DNA of 64,000 nt from Kribbella caucasensis (GTDB lineage Bacteria > Actinomycetota > Actinomycetes > Propionibacteriales > Kribbellaceae): NCBI RefSeq assembly GCF_004361855.1, contig NZ_SNWQ01000002.1:124001-188000 (forward strand), written 5' to 3'. The position numbers and the translations under genes were made by a program. Shown here in pieces: positions 35,770 to 43,019 of the stretch. A model generated the notes under the pieces. That model did not search any database. It had not been told where the DNA came from and was given only the letters and a program-made list of their open reading frames with translations. Every line of letters begins with the position of its first letter. Position 1 is the stretch's first letter.

Positions 35770-36731
35770 CCCTCATCGACATTCATCTGACCCCCGACTA
35801 CGCCGTCCGCGCCCTTCGCGAGGACGCCCGGGCCGGGCTGACCGCGGAGCCGAAATGGCTGGCGCCGAAGTGGTTCTACGACGCCCGGGGGAGTGAGCTG
35901 TTCGAGCGGATCACCCGGCTGCCCGAGTACTACCCGACCCGGGCGGAGCGAGAGATCCTCGACAACCGCTCGGCCGAGATCGCCAAGCTGACCGGCGCCC
36001 ACACGTTGGTCGAGCTGGGATCCGGTTCGTCGGAGAAGACCCGGCTGCTGCTGGATGGTCTGCGCGACCACGGCACCCTGACGACGTTCGTGCCGCTGGA
36101 CGTGTCCGAAACGGCTCTGCGGGAAGCGGCCGCCGCGATCGAGGCCGACTACCCGGGCCTGGTCGTGCATGGCGTGGTCGGCGACTTCACCGCGCACTTG
36201 GACAAGCTGCCTGGCGACGCGCCGAGGGTGGTCGCGTTCCTCGGCGGCACCATCGGCAACCTGATCCCATCCGAACGTGAGACCTTCTTCGCCTCGATCC
36301 GGGAGGTGCTCGAGCCAGGAGAGTGGTTGCTGCTCGGCACCGATCTCGTGAAGGATCCGGCGACCTTGGTCGCGGCGTACGACGACAGCGCGGGCGTGAC
36401 CGCCGAGTTCAACCGCAATGTGCTCCGGGTGCTCAACCGGCAACTCGGGGCGGACTTCGACGTCGACGCGTTCAGCCACGTGGCGATCTGGGACGCCGAG
36501 AACGAGTGGATCGAGATGCACCTGCGAGCCGACCGCGCGATGCGGGTGCTGATCCCCGAGATCGGTCTCGAGGTGGACTTTGCCGAGGGTGAGGAGTTGA
36601 GCACCGAGATCTCGGCCAAGTTCCACCGCTACGGCGTCGAGGCCGAGCTCGGCAAGGCCGGCTTCACCCCTGGCGCCTGGTGGACGGACTCCGAGGACCG
36701 CTTCGCCCTCTCCCTCTGGCAAGCGGTGTAA
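35766..36731 (+). CDS. egtD: L-histidine N-alpha-methyltransferase EgtD
   Basis: 321-aa SAM-dependent enzyme making hercynine by trimethylating histidine. Seen: KWFYDARGSELFERIT and PEYYPTRAE (Tyr of the His site), ELGSGSSEKT (SAM loop, about 81-90), FLGGTIGNL and the C-terminal WWTDSEDRFALSLW. GTG start overlaps the egtC stop (GTGA). A C-S lyase (egtE) is not encoded next to it. Confidence 0.94.
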   Translation: MTLIDIHLTPDYAVRALREDARAGLTAEPKWLAPKWFYDARGSELFERITRLPEYYPTRAEREILDNRSAEIAKLTGAHTLVELGSGSSEKTRLLLDGLRDHGTLTTFVPLDVSETALREAAAAIEADYPGLVVHGVVGDFTAHLDKLPGDAPRVVAFLGGTIGNLIPSERETFFASIREVLEPGEWLLLGTDLVKDPATLVAAYDDSAGVTAEFNRNVLRVLNRQLGADFDVDAFSHVAIWDAENEWIEMHLRADRAMRVLIPEIGLEVDFAEGEELSTEISAKFHRYGVEAELGKAGFTPGAWWTDSEDRFALSLWQAV

Positions 36732-36739
36732 TCCACCTG

Positions 36740-36787
36740 TTGCGTCCGAAGAACCGTGGCCTACAGCGCAGGGTTCTTCGGACGCAA
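36740..36787. terminator. Bidirectional terminator after egtD
   Basis: Perfect 16-bp stem TTGCGTCCGAAGAACC (36740-36755) with complement 36772-36787 and a 16-nt loop, between egtD and the convergent binding-protein remnant. Confidence 0.85.
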
Positions 36788-36797
36788 GCAGTTGGGA

Positions 36798-37450
36798 TCA
36801 GCCGGACTGCTTGATGAGGTCGTTGATCTTGGTGACGTAGGTTTGGAGGTCGTCGATGGGCTTCTTGCCGGTGAGAATCGGCTGGTAGTACGCCGTCGTG
36901 AGGTCGCCGACCTGCGACGCCCACTGCGTCGTGAACCGGACCCCGACCGTCTTCTCCGCGGCCAGATCAGCCTTGACCGTGTCGACCACCGTCGCCTGCC
37001 CGGCCTTGGTCAGCGCGCTGAAGTAACTGTCCTGCGCGGGTGTGTACGCCGGCGGCGCGACCGGCGAGGCAGGCAGCACCGCGTCCCACACCTTCGTGTT
37101 GATGTACTCGAGCACCTTGTACGTCGCGTCCTCGTTCGCCGTGTACTGCGGGGTGCAGATGCCGACCGAGTCGTACAGGGTCGCCGGTGTGGTCACCTGT
37201 GGGAACGGCGCGAACCCGTACTTCACCTTCGGCTTGTCGGTCTGGAACCCGGCCGCCAGCCATTGTCGCCGTACCCACCATTGGGGGTGTCGACCCGTTC
37301 GACGGTGATGTCCGGATCGCTGAACCCGGCCAGCGCCTTGTCGATCGCGGCGTTCGTCTGCGCCGACTCCCACGTCATCACGGTGACGGTGACCGGTCCG
37401 GACGTCTCGCCGCCGGAGTCCGATCCGCTGCATGCCGTTGCCGTCAGCAA
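36798..37450 (-). pseudogene. Sugar ABC binding-protein remnant
   Basis: Two separate pieces of a family 1 sugar-binding lipoprotein. The first (37450 to about 37265) carries the lipobox end LLTATACSGSDS and VTVTVMTWESAQTNAAIDKA to VDTPNGGYGDN. The second, in another frame (about 37265 to 36798), is the C-terminal 155 residues (WLAAGFQTDKPKVKYGF to KINDLIKQSG). About 190 residues of the middle are missing and the signal peptide is cut off by the TnpB element. Non-functional. Confidence 0.85.
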
Positions 37451-37600
37451 CCCCCGCACAGGGGGCTTCAGTCAGGAGTGTTTTGGCATCCTCCCTGCCG
37501 TGAACGGCAGGGATTCCTTCCATGCCGCTCATGCGGCACTCCGGGGGGTTCCTGCTTCGCCAACGACTGCCGGACCGACGTCCGGGCTTACACCGTCTCC
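37451..37600 (-). ncRNA. Candidate omega RNA / right end of the TnpB element
   Basis: On the minus strand the 3' end of tnpB and the following 80 nt carry three hairpins: GCCGC/GCGGC (37524-37537), CCCTGCCG-ttca-CGGCAGGG (37493-37512) and CCCCC/GGGGG (37451-37465). In IS200/IS605-type elements the reRNA overlaps the end of tnpB and terminates at the element boundary. The boundary here should be close to 37450, where binding-protein sequence resumes. The upstream extent (37600) is a guess. Confidence 0.5.
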
Positions 37601-38716
37601 ACAGGCAGTCGCGGCCTGCCCGGCCGCCAAAATGTTGCGTGCCGCGTTCTCGTCGCGGTCGTGAACGGCTCCACAGCCGCACTCCCACTCGCGAACGCTG
37701 AGCGGCTTCTTACCACCCAGCCCACCGCAGACCGAGCACAACTGCGTGCTGGGGAACCAGCGGTCCACCTTCGTGACAGTCCTGCCGAACCGGGCCGCCT
37801 TGTCTTCCAGCACCCGCAGGAACTGGCCCCATCCGGCGTCGTGCACCGACTTCGCCAGCCTGGTACGGCCGAGCCCTGCGATCGACAGGTCTTCGACATG
37901 AACCGCTTGGTTATCGCGGATCAGGCGATGAGCCGTCTTGTGGGCGTGGTCGGCTCGGGAGTCCCGTACCTTCCGGTGCAGTACCGCGACCCGGCAACGG
38001 GCCTTGTTCCGGTTGGCCGACCCCTTCTGCTTGCGGGACAGAGCCTTCTGAGCATGCACCAAACGACGCTCGGCCTTCCGCAGGTGACGCGGGTTCTCAA
38101 CCTTCTCAGTCGAACCGTCCGTGGCCGCCACGGTCGCGAACGTCGACAACCCAAGATCCACGCCGACCTGCCGCTCGACCTTCGGCAGCGGGGTGTCAGC
38201 GACTTCCACTACGAACGAGGCGTAGTACCGTCCGTCAGGCTCCATCACGACGGTGACCGACGACGGGACGGACGGCAGGTCCCTGGACCAGCGGACCTTC
38301 AGTTCACCGACCTTGGCCACATATAGCCGCTCACCGCGCAAAGAGAACCCGTTGCGGGTGAGGCGGATGCTCTGGCGGTTGGCCTTCTTCCGGAACCGCG
38401 GGCGGCCGATCTTGCGACCCTTGCGCCGCCCGGACAGCGAGTCGAACCAGTTCCTGTACGCACGGCGTGCGTCGTTGCACGCCTGGACCAGCGCCACGGA
38501 CGGCGCTTCGGCCAGCCACACCCGCTCCGGGGTGGTCTTCGCCAGCGTGACCACACGCCGCTGAATCTCTGTGTCAGTGAGCTTCTCACCCGCTTCATAG
38601 GCCGCCTGGCGCAAGCGCAACGAATCGTTGAACACCACACGGACACAGCCGAACACCCGCGCCAACACCTGCCTCTGCGGCGCAGTGGGGTACACCCGGT
38701 ACCTGTAGCGAACCAT
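37529..38716 (-). CDS. tnpB: TnpB, RNA-guided nuclease of an IS1341/IS605-type element
   Basis: 395-aa protein with the full set of TnpB features: N-terminal helical part with MVRYRYRVYPTAPQRQ and FNDSLRLRQAAYEAG, RuvC-I Asp in VGVDLGLSTFATVAA, RuvC-II Glu in VHVEDLSIAGLGRTRL, zinc ribbon CSVC...CGCG (spacing C-x2-C-x16-C-x-C) and RuvC-III Asp in DRDENAARNI. Start taken at MVRYRY; a longer reading exists. No tnpA nearby, so it is a stand-alone element that depends on a transposase in trans or is an immobile remnant. Nuclease residues look intact. It sits in the ruin of a sugar ABC operon. Confidence 0.9.
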   Translation of the reverse strand: MVRYRYRVYPTAPQRQVLARVFGCVRVVFNDSLRLRQAAYEAGEKLTDTEIQRRVVTLAKTTPERVWLAEAPSVALVQACNDARRAYRNWFDSLSGRRKGRKIGRPRFRKKANRQSIRLTRNGFSLRGERLYVAKVGELKVRWSRDLPSVPSSVTVVMEPDGRYYASFVVEVADTPLPKVERQVGVDLGLSTFATVAATDGSTEKVENPRHLRKAERRLVHAQKALSRKQKGSANRNKARCRVAVLHRKVRDSRADHAHKTAHRLIRDNQAVHVEDLSIAGLGRTRLAKSVHDAGWGQFLRVLEDKAARFGRTVTKVDRWFPSTQLCSVCGGLGGKKPLSVREWECGCGAVHDRDENAARNILAAGQAATACGDGVSPDVGPAVVGEAGTPRSAA

Positions 38717-38903
38717 GCTCACGAGAACACAGACTGCCATCGGCCTACGACACTTTCTGACGAGGATCGCCATAGCACACTTCGTCTCGGCCCTTCACGT
38801 CCAGTTGGTCGTCGTGTCGATGTACCCGCGTGGGCGCTGGATCACGAGATTCTGAATGCGACCAGGTGATGCTCTCGGTCCGCGCCGACTTCGGCGCCGC
38901 GCC

Positions 38904-39123
38904 GGTCGCCCTCAACGAAGGCCAGAAGGCCGGGTCCACGGTGAAGAGCCGGCGGAAGTTGCCGAAACCGATGAAGATCGGGTCGGTCAGTCCGTTGTAC
39001 TTGGTCAGCGCCAGGTAGAACGACCGGACCAGCGGATACACCACGAACACGGTGAACCCGATGATCGCCGGGCGCGATGAACAGGTACGCCGCGCGCACG
39101 TCGGAGCCGGCGTTCCGGCTCAT
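38904..39123 (-). pseudogene. Sugar ABC permease (MalF type) fragment
   Basis: N-terminal 70 codons only. MSRNAGSDVRAAYLFIAP (from ATG 39123) changes frame through an extra C at about 39070, then continues as FVVYPLVRSFYLALTKYNG to PAFWPSLRAT and stops matching the family at about 38904, near the TnpB element. The rest of this permease and any second permease are gone. Confidence 0.8.
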
Positions 39124-39206
39124 CCCGCGGTTCTTCCGGGTTCGGTTGCCCTGAATTTGATTGCCGTGGGCACGATGGGGGCTGCGATTCATCCGGCCTC
39201 CTGGAC

Positions 39207-39286
39207 GGTAACGTTTCCAGCGGCCTACTGTGGGGTGACGATGCCGTGTCGTGAGAGGGAAGTCAACCCCGTGCCCGAAACGTTTC
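39207..39286. promoter_or_regulatory. Two LacI-type operators
   Basis: GG-t-AACGTT-t-CC centred at 39212 and GAAACGTTTC (perfect, 39277-39286), 69 bp apart, between the divergent permease remnant and the LacI gene. The central CG dyad is the hallmark of LacI-family sites. Confidence 0.65.
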
Positions 39287-39335
39287 CAAAGCAAACCGAG
39301 CCCAGCCGGCCGACCGTCGATTCCAGGTGGCCGCG

Positions 39336-40346
39336 GTGAGCGCGGAGCCCAGCCGGCCGACGATGATCGACGTGGCGAAGCGGGCCGGGGTCGGGCTCGG
39401 CACGGTGTCGCGGGTGGTCAACGGCGGGGCCGGTGTCCGGGCGGAGACCGCCAGCCGGGTCCATGCCGCGATCGAGGCGCTAGGTTTCCAACGCAACGAG
39501 GTCGCTCGCGCGCTCCGGCCGGGGAAGAAGTCGGCCAGCCTGGCGCTGGTGATCGGCGACCTGACCAACCCGTTCTATGCGACCATCGCGAAGGCGTCGC
39601 TCGAGGTCGCCGCGCAGTCCGGGTTCGCCGTCGTCCTCGGCAGTGTCGACGAGGACCCAGAAGGCGAGAAGCGGGCGATCCGCGAACTGGTCGGGCGGCA
39701 AGTGGCCGGGTTGATGATCGTGCCGGACCAAGGGGACCACTCGTTCCTGGCCGGCGCCGGCGTACCGGTGGTGTTCCTGGACCGGCCGGCGCACGGGATC
39801 GAGGCCGATATCGTGATGGTCGACAACGAAGGCGGCGGCCGGCTCGCGACCGAACACCTGCTGGGCCAGGGACATCAGCGGATCGCGATCCTGCTCGCCC
39901 CGTCGTACTACACCACCGGCCGCCGGCTGCGTGGCTATCGCCGGGCCCACCGGACGGCGGGTCTCACCGTGGACGAGTCGCTCGTCGTCCAGCTCCCCGA
40001 GGGCACCACCGAGGCGGCCGAGAAGGCGACTGGTGAGCTGATGGACCGGCCGTCCCCGCCGACCGCCATCTTCGCGTCCACCAACTTCGTTGCCGAGGGC
40101 GTCCTTCGCGCGCTGCGTCTGGTCGCCGACCAACCGGCCGTAGTCGGCTTCGACGATTTTCGGATGGCCGACATGCTGCCCACCCCGGTCACGGTGGTCG
40201 CCTCCGACACCGAGGAACTCGGCCGCACCGCCGCCACCCTCCTCCTCGGCCGCGCAGCCGGCACCAACACCCGCCCACCTCAACGCATCATCCTCCCCTG
40301 CGCCCTGATCCCCCGAGGCTCCGGCGAACGCCCACCCTTCTCCTGA
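39336..40346 (+). CDS. LacI-family transcriptional regulator
   Basis: 336-aa sugar-responsive repressor. Helix-turn-helix and hinge: TMIDVAKRAGVGLGTVSRVV (about 9-28) and FQRNEVARALRPGKKSA; periplasmic-binding-like effector domain with LALVIGDLTNPFYA and VGFDDFRMADMLPTPVT. GTG at 39336 has AGGTGG upstream; a GTG three codons earlier is an alternative. The sugar operon it should control is destroyed (36798-39123), leaving a possibly orphan regulator with its operators. Confidence 0.88.
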   Translation: MSAEPSRPTMIDVAKRAGVGLGTVSRVVNGGAGVRAETASRVHAAIEALGFQRNEVARALRPGKKSASLALVIGDLTNPFYATIAKASLEVAAQSGFAVVLGSVDEDPEGEKRAIRELVGRQVAGLMIVPDQGDHSFLAGAGVPVVFLDRPAHGIEADIVMVDNEGGGRLATEHLLGQGHQRIAILLAPSYYTTGRRLRGYRRAHRTAGLTVDESLVVQLPEGTTEAAEKATGELMDRPSPPTAIFASTNFVAEGVLRALRLVADQPAVVGFDDFRMADMLPTPVTVVASDTEELGRTAATLLLGRAAGTNTRPPQRIILPCALIPRGSGERPPFS

Positions 40347-40381
40347 AAGGAAAACTCGAAGCTCACCGCTCCAGGAATCGA

Positions 40382-40387
40382 TACCGT
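40382..40387 (+). promoter_or_regulatory. -10 element of a leaderless promoter
   Basis: TACCGT ends 7 nt before the GTG at 40395; no ribosome-binding site. Confidence 0.5.
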
Positions 40388-40394
40388 CGGTCGG

Positions 40395-41165
40395 GTGATC
40401 ACCCAAGTCGATGACCTGCCCGTGTACTACGAGTCATACGGCGATGGACGGCCGATCGTCTTCCTGCCCGGGTGGGGAAACGCCAACGGTGAGGCGCAAG
40501 CCGTCCACGAGCCGGTCTTCGGTGCGGGACGCGACCGCTGGCAACGCATCTACCTCGACCCACCGGGCACCGGGCGGACTCCTTCTCGCCCTTGGATCAC
40601 CAACCAGGACGGCATGCTCGACGTCATCACCCGCGCTGTTGACACGATCGTCGGCGACCAGCCCTTCGCCCTGGTCGGTACGTCGGCCGGCGCACTGCAC
40701 GCCCGGGGAATCGTCCACCGCGACCCGACCCGAATCCTCGGCCTCCTGCTCCGAGTCCCCGGCGTCATCGTCGACCGTGCCCAGCGCACGCTTCCCGAAC
40801 CAGGCGGCCTACCCACCACCCCAGACTTCCTGGCCGCCCAGCAGGACAAGGAGACCCGCTTCTACCTGCCCGCCGAAGAACAGGCCGATCTGGAATTCCT
40901 CAACACCATCCAGTCCGACGTCACCACGTACTCCCTCTCCTTCGACCTCGCCGCCCGCCTCGACGCCCCGACCCTGATCGTCACCGGCCGACAGGACCAC
41001 ATCACCGGGTACGCCGACGCCTGGCCCCTCCTCGCCGACTACCCACACGCCACGTACGCCGTACTCGACGAGGCGGACCACAACCTCCCCATCCAGAACC
41101 ACACCTTGTATCAAGCCCTGGTGACCGACTGGCTCACCCGCATGGAGACAGCTGATGCGCGCTGA
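40395..41165 (+). CDS. Alpha/beta hydrolase
   Basis: 256 aa. Nucleophile elbow VGTSAGALHARG (GxSxG, about 97-108), catalytic Asp probably in VTGRQDHITGY and His in DEADHNLPIQN; oxyanion region FLPGWGNANGE near the N-terminus. No signal peptide. Substrate unknown. GTG start with a leaderless -10 box. Its end overlaps a GNAT remnant by 11 nt. Confidence 0.82.
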   Translation: MITQVDDLPVYYESYGDGRPIVFLPGWGNANGEAQAVHEPVFGAGRDRWQRIYLDPPGTGRTPSRPWITNQDGMLDVITRAVDTIVGDQPFALVGTSAGALHARGIVHRDPTRILGLLLRVPGVIVDRAQRTLPEPGGLPTTPDFLAAQQDKETRFYLPAEEQADLEFLNTIQSDVTTYSLSFDLAARLDAPTLIVTGRQDHITGYADAWPLLADYPHATYAVLDEADHNLPIQNHTLYQALVTDWLTRMETADAR

Positions 41166-41280
41166 TACCCGTCTCATCGTCGACCGCTTTTGGGCGGACC
41201 TGTTCGGGATCACCGTTGAGGAACTGCATGCGCCTGGCACGAAGGCGATGTATGGGCGGAACCTGGTGTTCAAGCCGTGA
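41155..41280 (+). pseudogene. GNAT acetyltransferase N-terminal remnant
   Basis: 41-codon reading frame MRADTRLIVDRFWADLFG..., resembling the start of actinobacterial GNAT proteins, then a stop. The acetyl-CoA-binding part is absent. It overlaps the hydrolase end and abuts a terminator. Could be a real small ORF, but truncation is more likely. Confidence 0.5.
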
Positions 41281-41316
41281 GGCGCCCGGTCGCGGGGGCG
41301 GGAGCGACCGGGCGCC
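41281..41316. terminator. Bidirectional terminator
   Basis: 13-bp perfect stem GGCGCCCGGTCGC (41281-41293) with complement 41304-41316, between convergent genes. Confidence 0.85.
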
Positions 41317-41339
41317 TATCTGTTCGAGCCGGATTGGGG

Positions 41340-42035
41340 TCAGAAGTTGGGCCAGGCCCAGCCGAGGTAGTTGGAGAAGTAGGGGAGTCTGGCGAGGCCG
41401 ATCCTGCCGTTGACGCTGGTGGCCCAGAAGTAGCCGTCGCCGCGTGCCACACCGACATGGCCGTACGGGGCGGCGAGGTCCCAGAAGACGAGGGCGCCCT
41501 TGGGTGGGTTCAGGTCGCCTCGGTGGGCGGCGCCCCGGTTCACGGCGTCGTTCCAGTTCGCCTTGGCGGAGGCGTAGATGCCGGTCTTGCCGTACGAGTT
41601 CTCGGCGGCCATCTCGCAGTACCCCTGGAAGGCCGTCGAGCCGTTGCGGGCGGAGTACCAGGCGATCGACTTGTCGGCGCGCGGGTTGGTCGGACACAGG
41701 GGTGCGACGAGTCCGGAGCTGCCGGTGTCGACGTACGCGTCGGAGATGTAGCCCTTGCCCGGGATGTGGTCCCAGATCAGGCTGCGGCCGAACTTGCCGG
41801 TCACGGGTTCGCCGTAGAGCTGGCAGTCGATGGTGACCGGTCCGTTGGGCTGGGTGCCGACCGAGCCGAAGGTGGTGGCGTTGCCGGAGCGGATGGTGAC
41901 ACCGGCCCCGCTGTCGGTGACGACGGTCCCGGTGGCGGCGTGCGCGGGCAGGGCGACGCCGCCGACGACGGCGGTGCCGCCGATCAGGGCGGTGACGGTG
42001 ACGCGGATGACGGTACGGAGAAGGGCGGTCCGCAT
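41340..42035 (-). CDS. Secreted cell-wall-hydrolase-like protein (SH3 + NlpC/P60- or CHAP-like)
   Basis: 231 aa. Signal peptide about 1-33 (TVTALIGGTAVVGGVALPAHA). An SH3-like segment (about 38-105, VTIRSGNATTFGSVG) is followed by a domain with a Cys in FQGYCEMAAENSYGKTG, KGALVFWDLAAPYGHVGVA (His) and YFWATSVNG, the order and spacing of NlpC/P60-CHAP folds. It probably cleaves or binds peptidoglycan outside the cell; the nucleophile assignment is tentative. ATG with GAAAGGAC upstream. Divergent from the XRE protein at 42224. Confidence 0.68.
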   Translation of the reverse strand: MRTALLRTVIRVTVTALIGGTAVVGGVALPAHAATGTVVTDSGAGVTIRSGNATTFGSVGTQPNGPVTIDCQLYGEPVTGKFGRSLIWDHIPGKGYISDAYVDTGSSGLVAPLCPTNPRADKSIAWYSARNGSTAFQGYCEMAAENSYGKTGIYASAKANWNDAVNRGAAHRGDLNPPKGALVFWDLAAPYGHVGVARGDGYFWATSVNGRIGLARLPYFSNYLGWAWPNF

Positions 42036-42223
42036 GGTGTGCGTCCTTTCGCTGGGAAGGAGGGCGGATCCTTGGCGATCGACCGGGGCGGTGGGGCGGG
42101 GAAGGTATTCAATTCGGCACTGGTTGCAGAGAATCAAAGAGTCACCGCGTTGTCGCAGTAGGCAACGGAAAATCGTTACCTGTGAGATCGTGATCCGGTG
42201 ACTGTGTGACCTGGGAGTCCACC

Positions 42224-42907
42224 GTGAGGCCAGCACAAGCTCGGAACGTGATCGGCAGCCGGATGCGGGAGCTGCGGGAGGCGGCTGGTGTGCCGCTGAG
42301 CCGTGCGGCCGCGCTGTCCGGCTGGGACAAGGGCCACCTGTCCCGGGTCGAGCGCGGTCACACCAAACCCAGCCGCGAACTGATCGAGTGGTACGACGTG
42401 TCGTTCGGCGCCGGGGACGCGTTGGTCAACCAGTTGGTGGAGCTCGACGCGGCCGTCCGGGCCGGCAAGGACGTCTCGCAACGGGACCTGCGGCGGCACG
42501 TCGTACCGATGCTCCTCGGTGGTTCGGTCCCGGCCGACCACCATCCCGACGATCGTGCCGAGCTGGTCGGCGAGACCGTGCCGGACGGGACCAGGGTCGC
42601 CCGCGACCAGGAGTTCGAGAAGACCTGGGAGATCCGGAACAGCGGTGACCGTCCCTGGTGCGATCGCTGGCTCACCCGTCAGGGCGCCGCGGCGACTCCC
42701 GGCTGGTTGCGGTCGCCCCACCGCGCGCGGCTGCCGGACGCCGTACCGGGTGAGGTCGTGACCGTGCGGATGACGTTGCAGGCGCCATCGCAGGTCGGTG
42801 CGTCCACGGCTTATTTCAAGGTGACCGACGAAGCCGGGCGGCTGTACTACCCAGGCCTGGAGTCCGCGCCCGTCTGCTGCACGATCTTCACCGTCTACGA
42901 GTTGTAG
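42224..42907 (+). CDS. XRE-family protein with C-terminal NBR1/Ig-like domain
   Basis: 227 aa. N-terminal helix-turn-helix of the XRE type (IGSRMRELREAAGVPLSRAA, KGHLSRVERGHTKPS, about 7-50). The C-terminal half (about 110-227) has ETVPDGTRVARDQEFEKTWE, IRNSGDRPWCDRWL and MTLQAPSQVGASTAYFKV, the pattern of the Ig-like domain first named in NBR1 (Trp-rich, IRNxG..xW). No transmembrane segment. GTG start with GGGAG 6 nt upstream; a GTG at 42206 is possible. Confidence 0.78.
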   Translation: MRPAQARNVIGSRMRELREAAGVPLSRAAALSGWDKGHLSRVERGHTKPSRELIEWYDVSFGAGDALVNQLVELDAAVRAGKDVSQRDLRRHVVPMLLGGSVPADHHPDDRAELVGETVPDGTRVARDQEFEKTWEIRNSGDRPWCDRWLTRQGAAATPGWLRSPHRARLPDAVPGEVVTVRMTLQAPSQVGASTAYFKVTDEAGRLYYPGLESAPVCCTIFTVYEL

Positions 42908-43019
42908 CGCGGGTTGTAGTGCGGGTTCTCCCTTGTGCCTGGGCCAAGTACTGGCCTCGGGGGCCGTCGCCGAATTAGGTTCGAGCATCCTGACCGCCCG
43001 GCAACACAGGAGCTGCACT

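Noticed and set aside
34203..36722. Long open frame on the minus strand opposite egtB-egtD
   Set aside because: Antisense shadow; sequence is low-complexity Arg/Pro/Ser without motifs.
38745..39050. Open frame starting FVVYPLVRSF read as an intact small protein
   Set aside because: It is the second-frame part of a truncated permease; its last 50 residues match nothing and run into the TnpB element.
42036..42223. Possible c-di-AMP (ydaO) riboswitch upstream of the secreted cell-wall protein
   Set aside because: Such riboswitches often precede cell-wall hydrolases in actinobacteria, but I could not find the conserved blocks in this 188-bp spacer.
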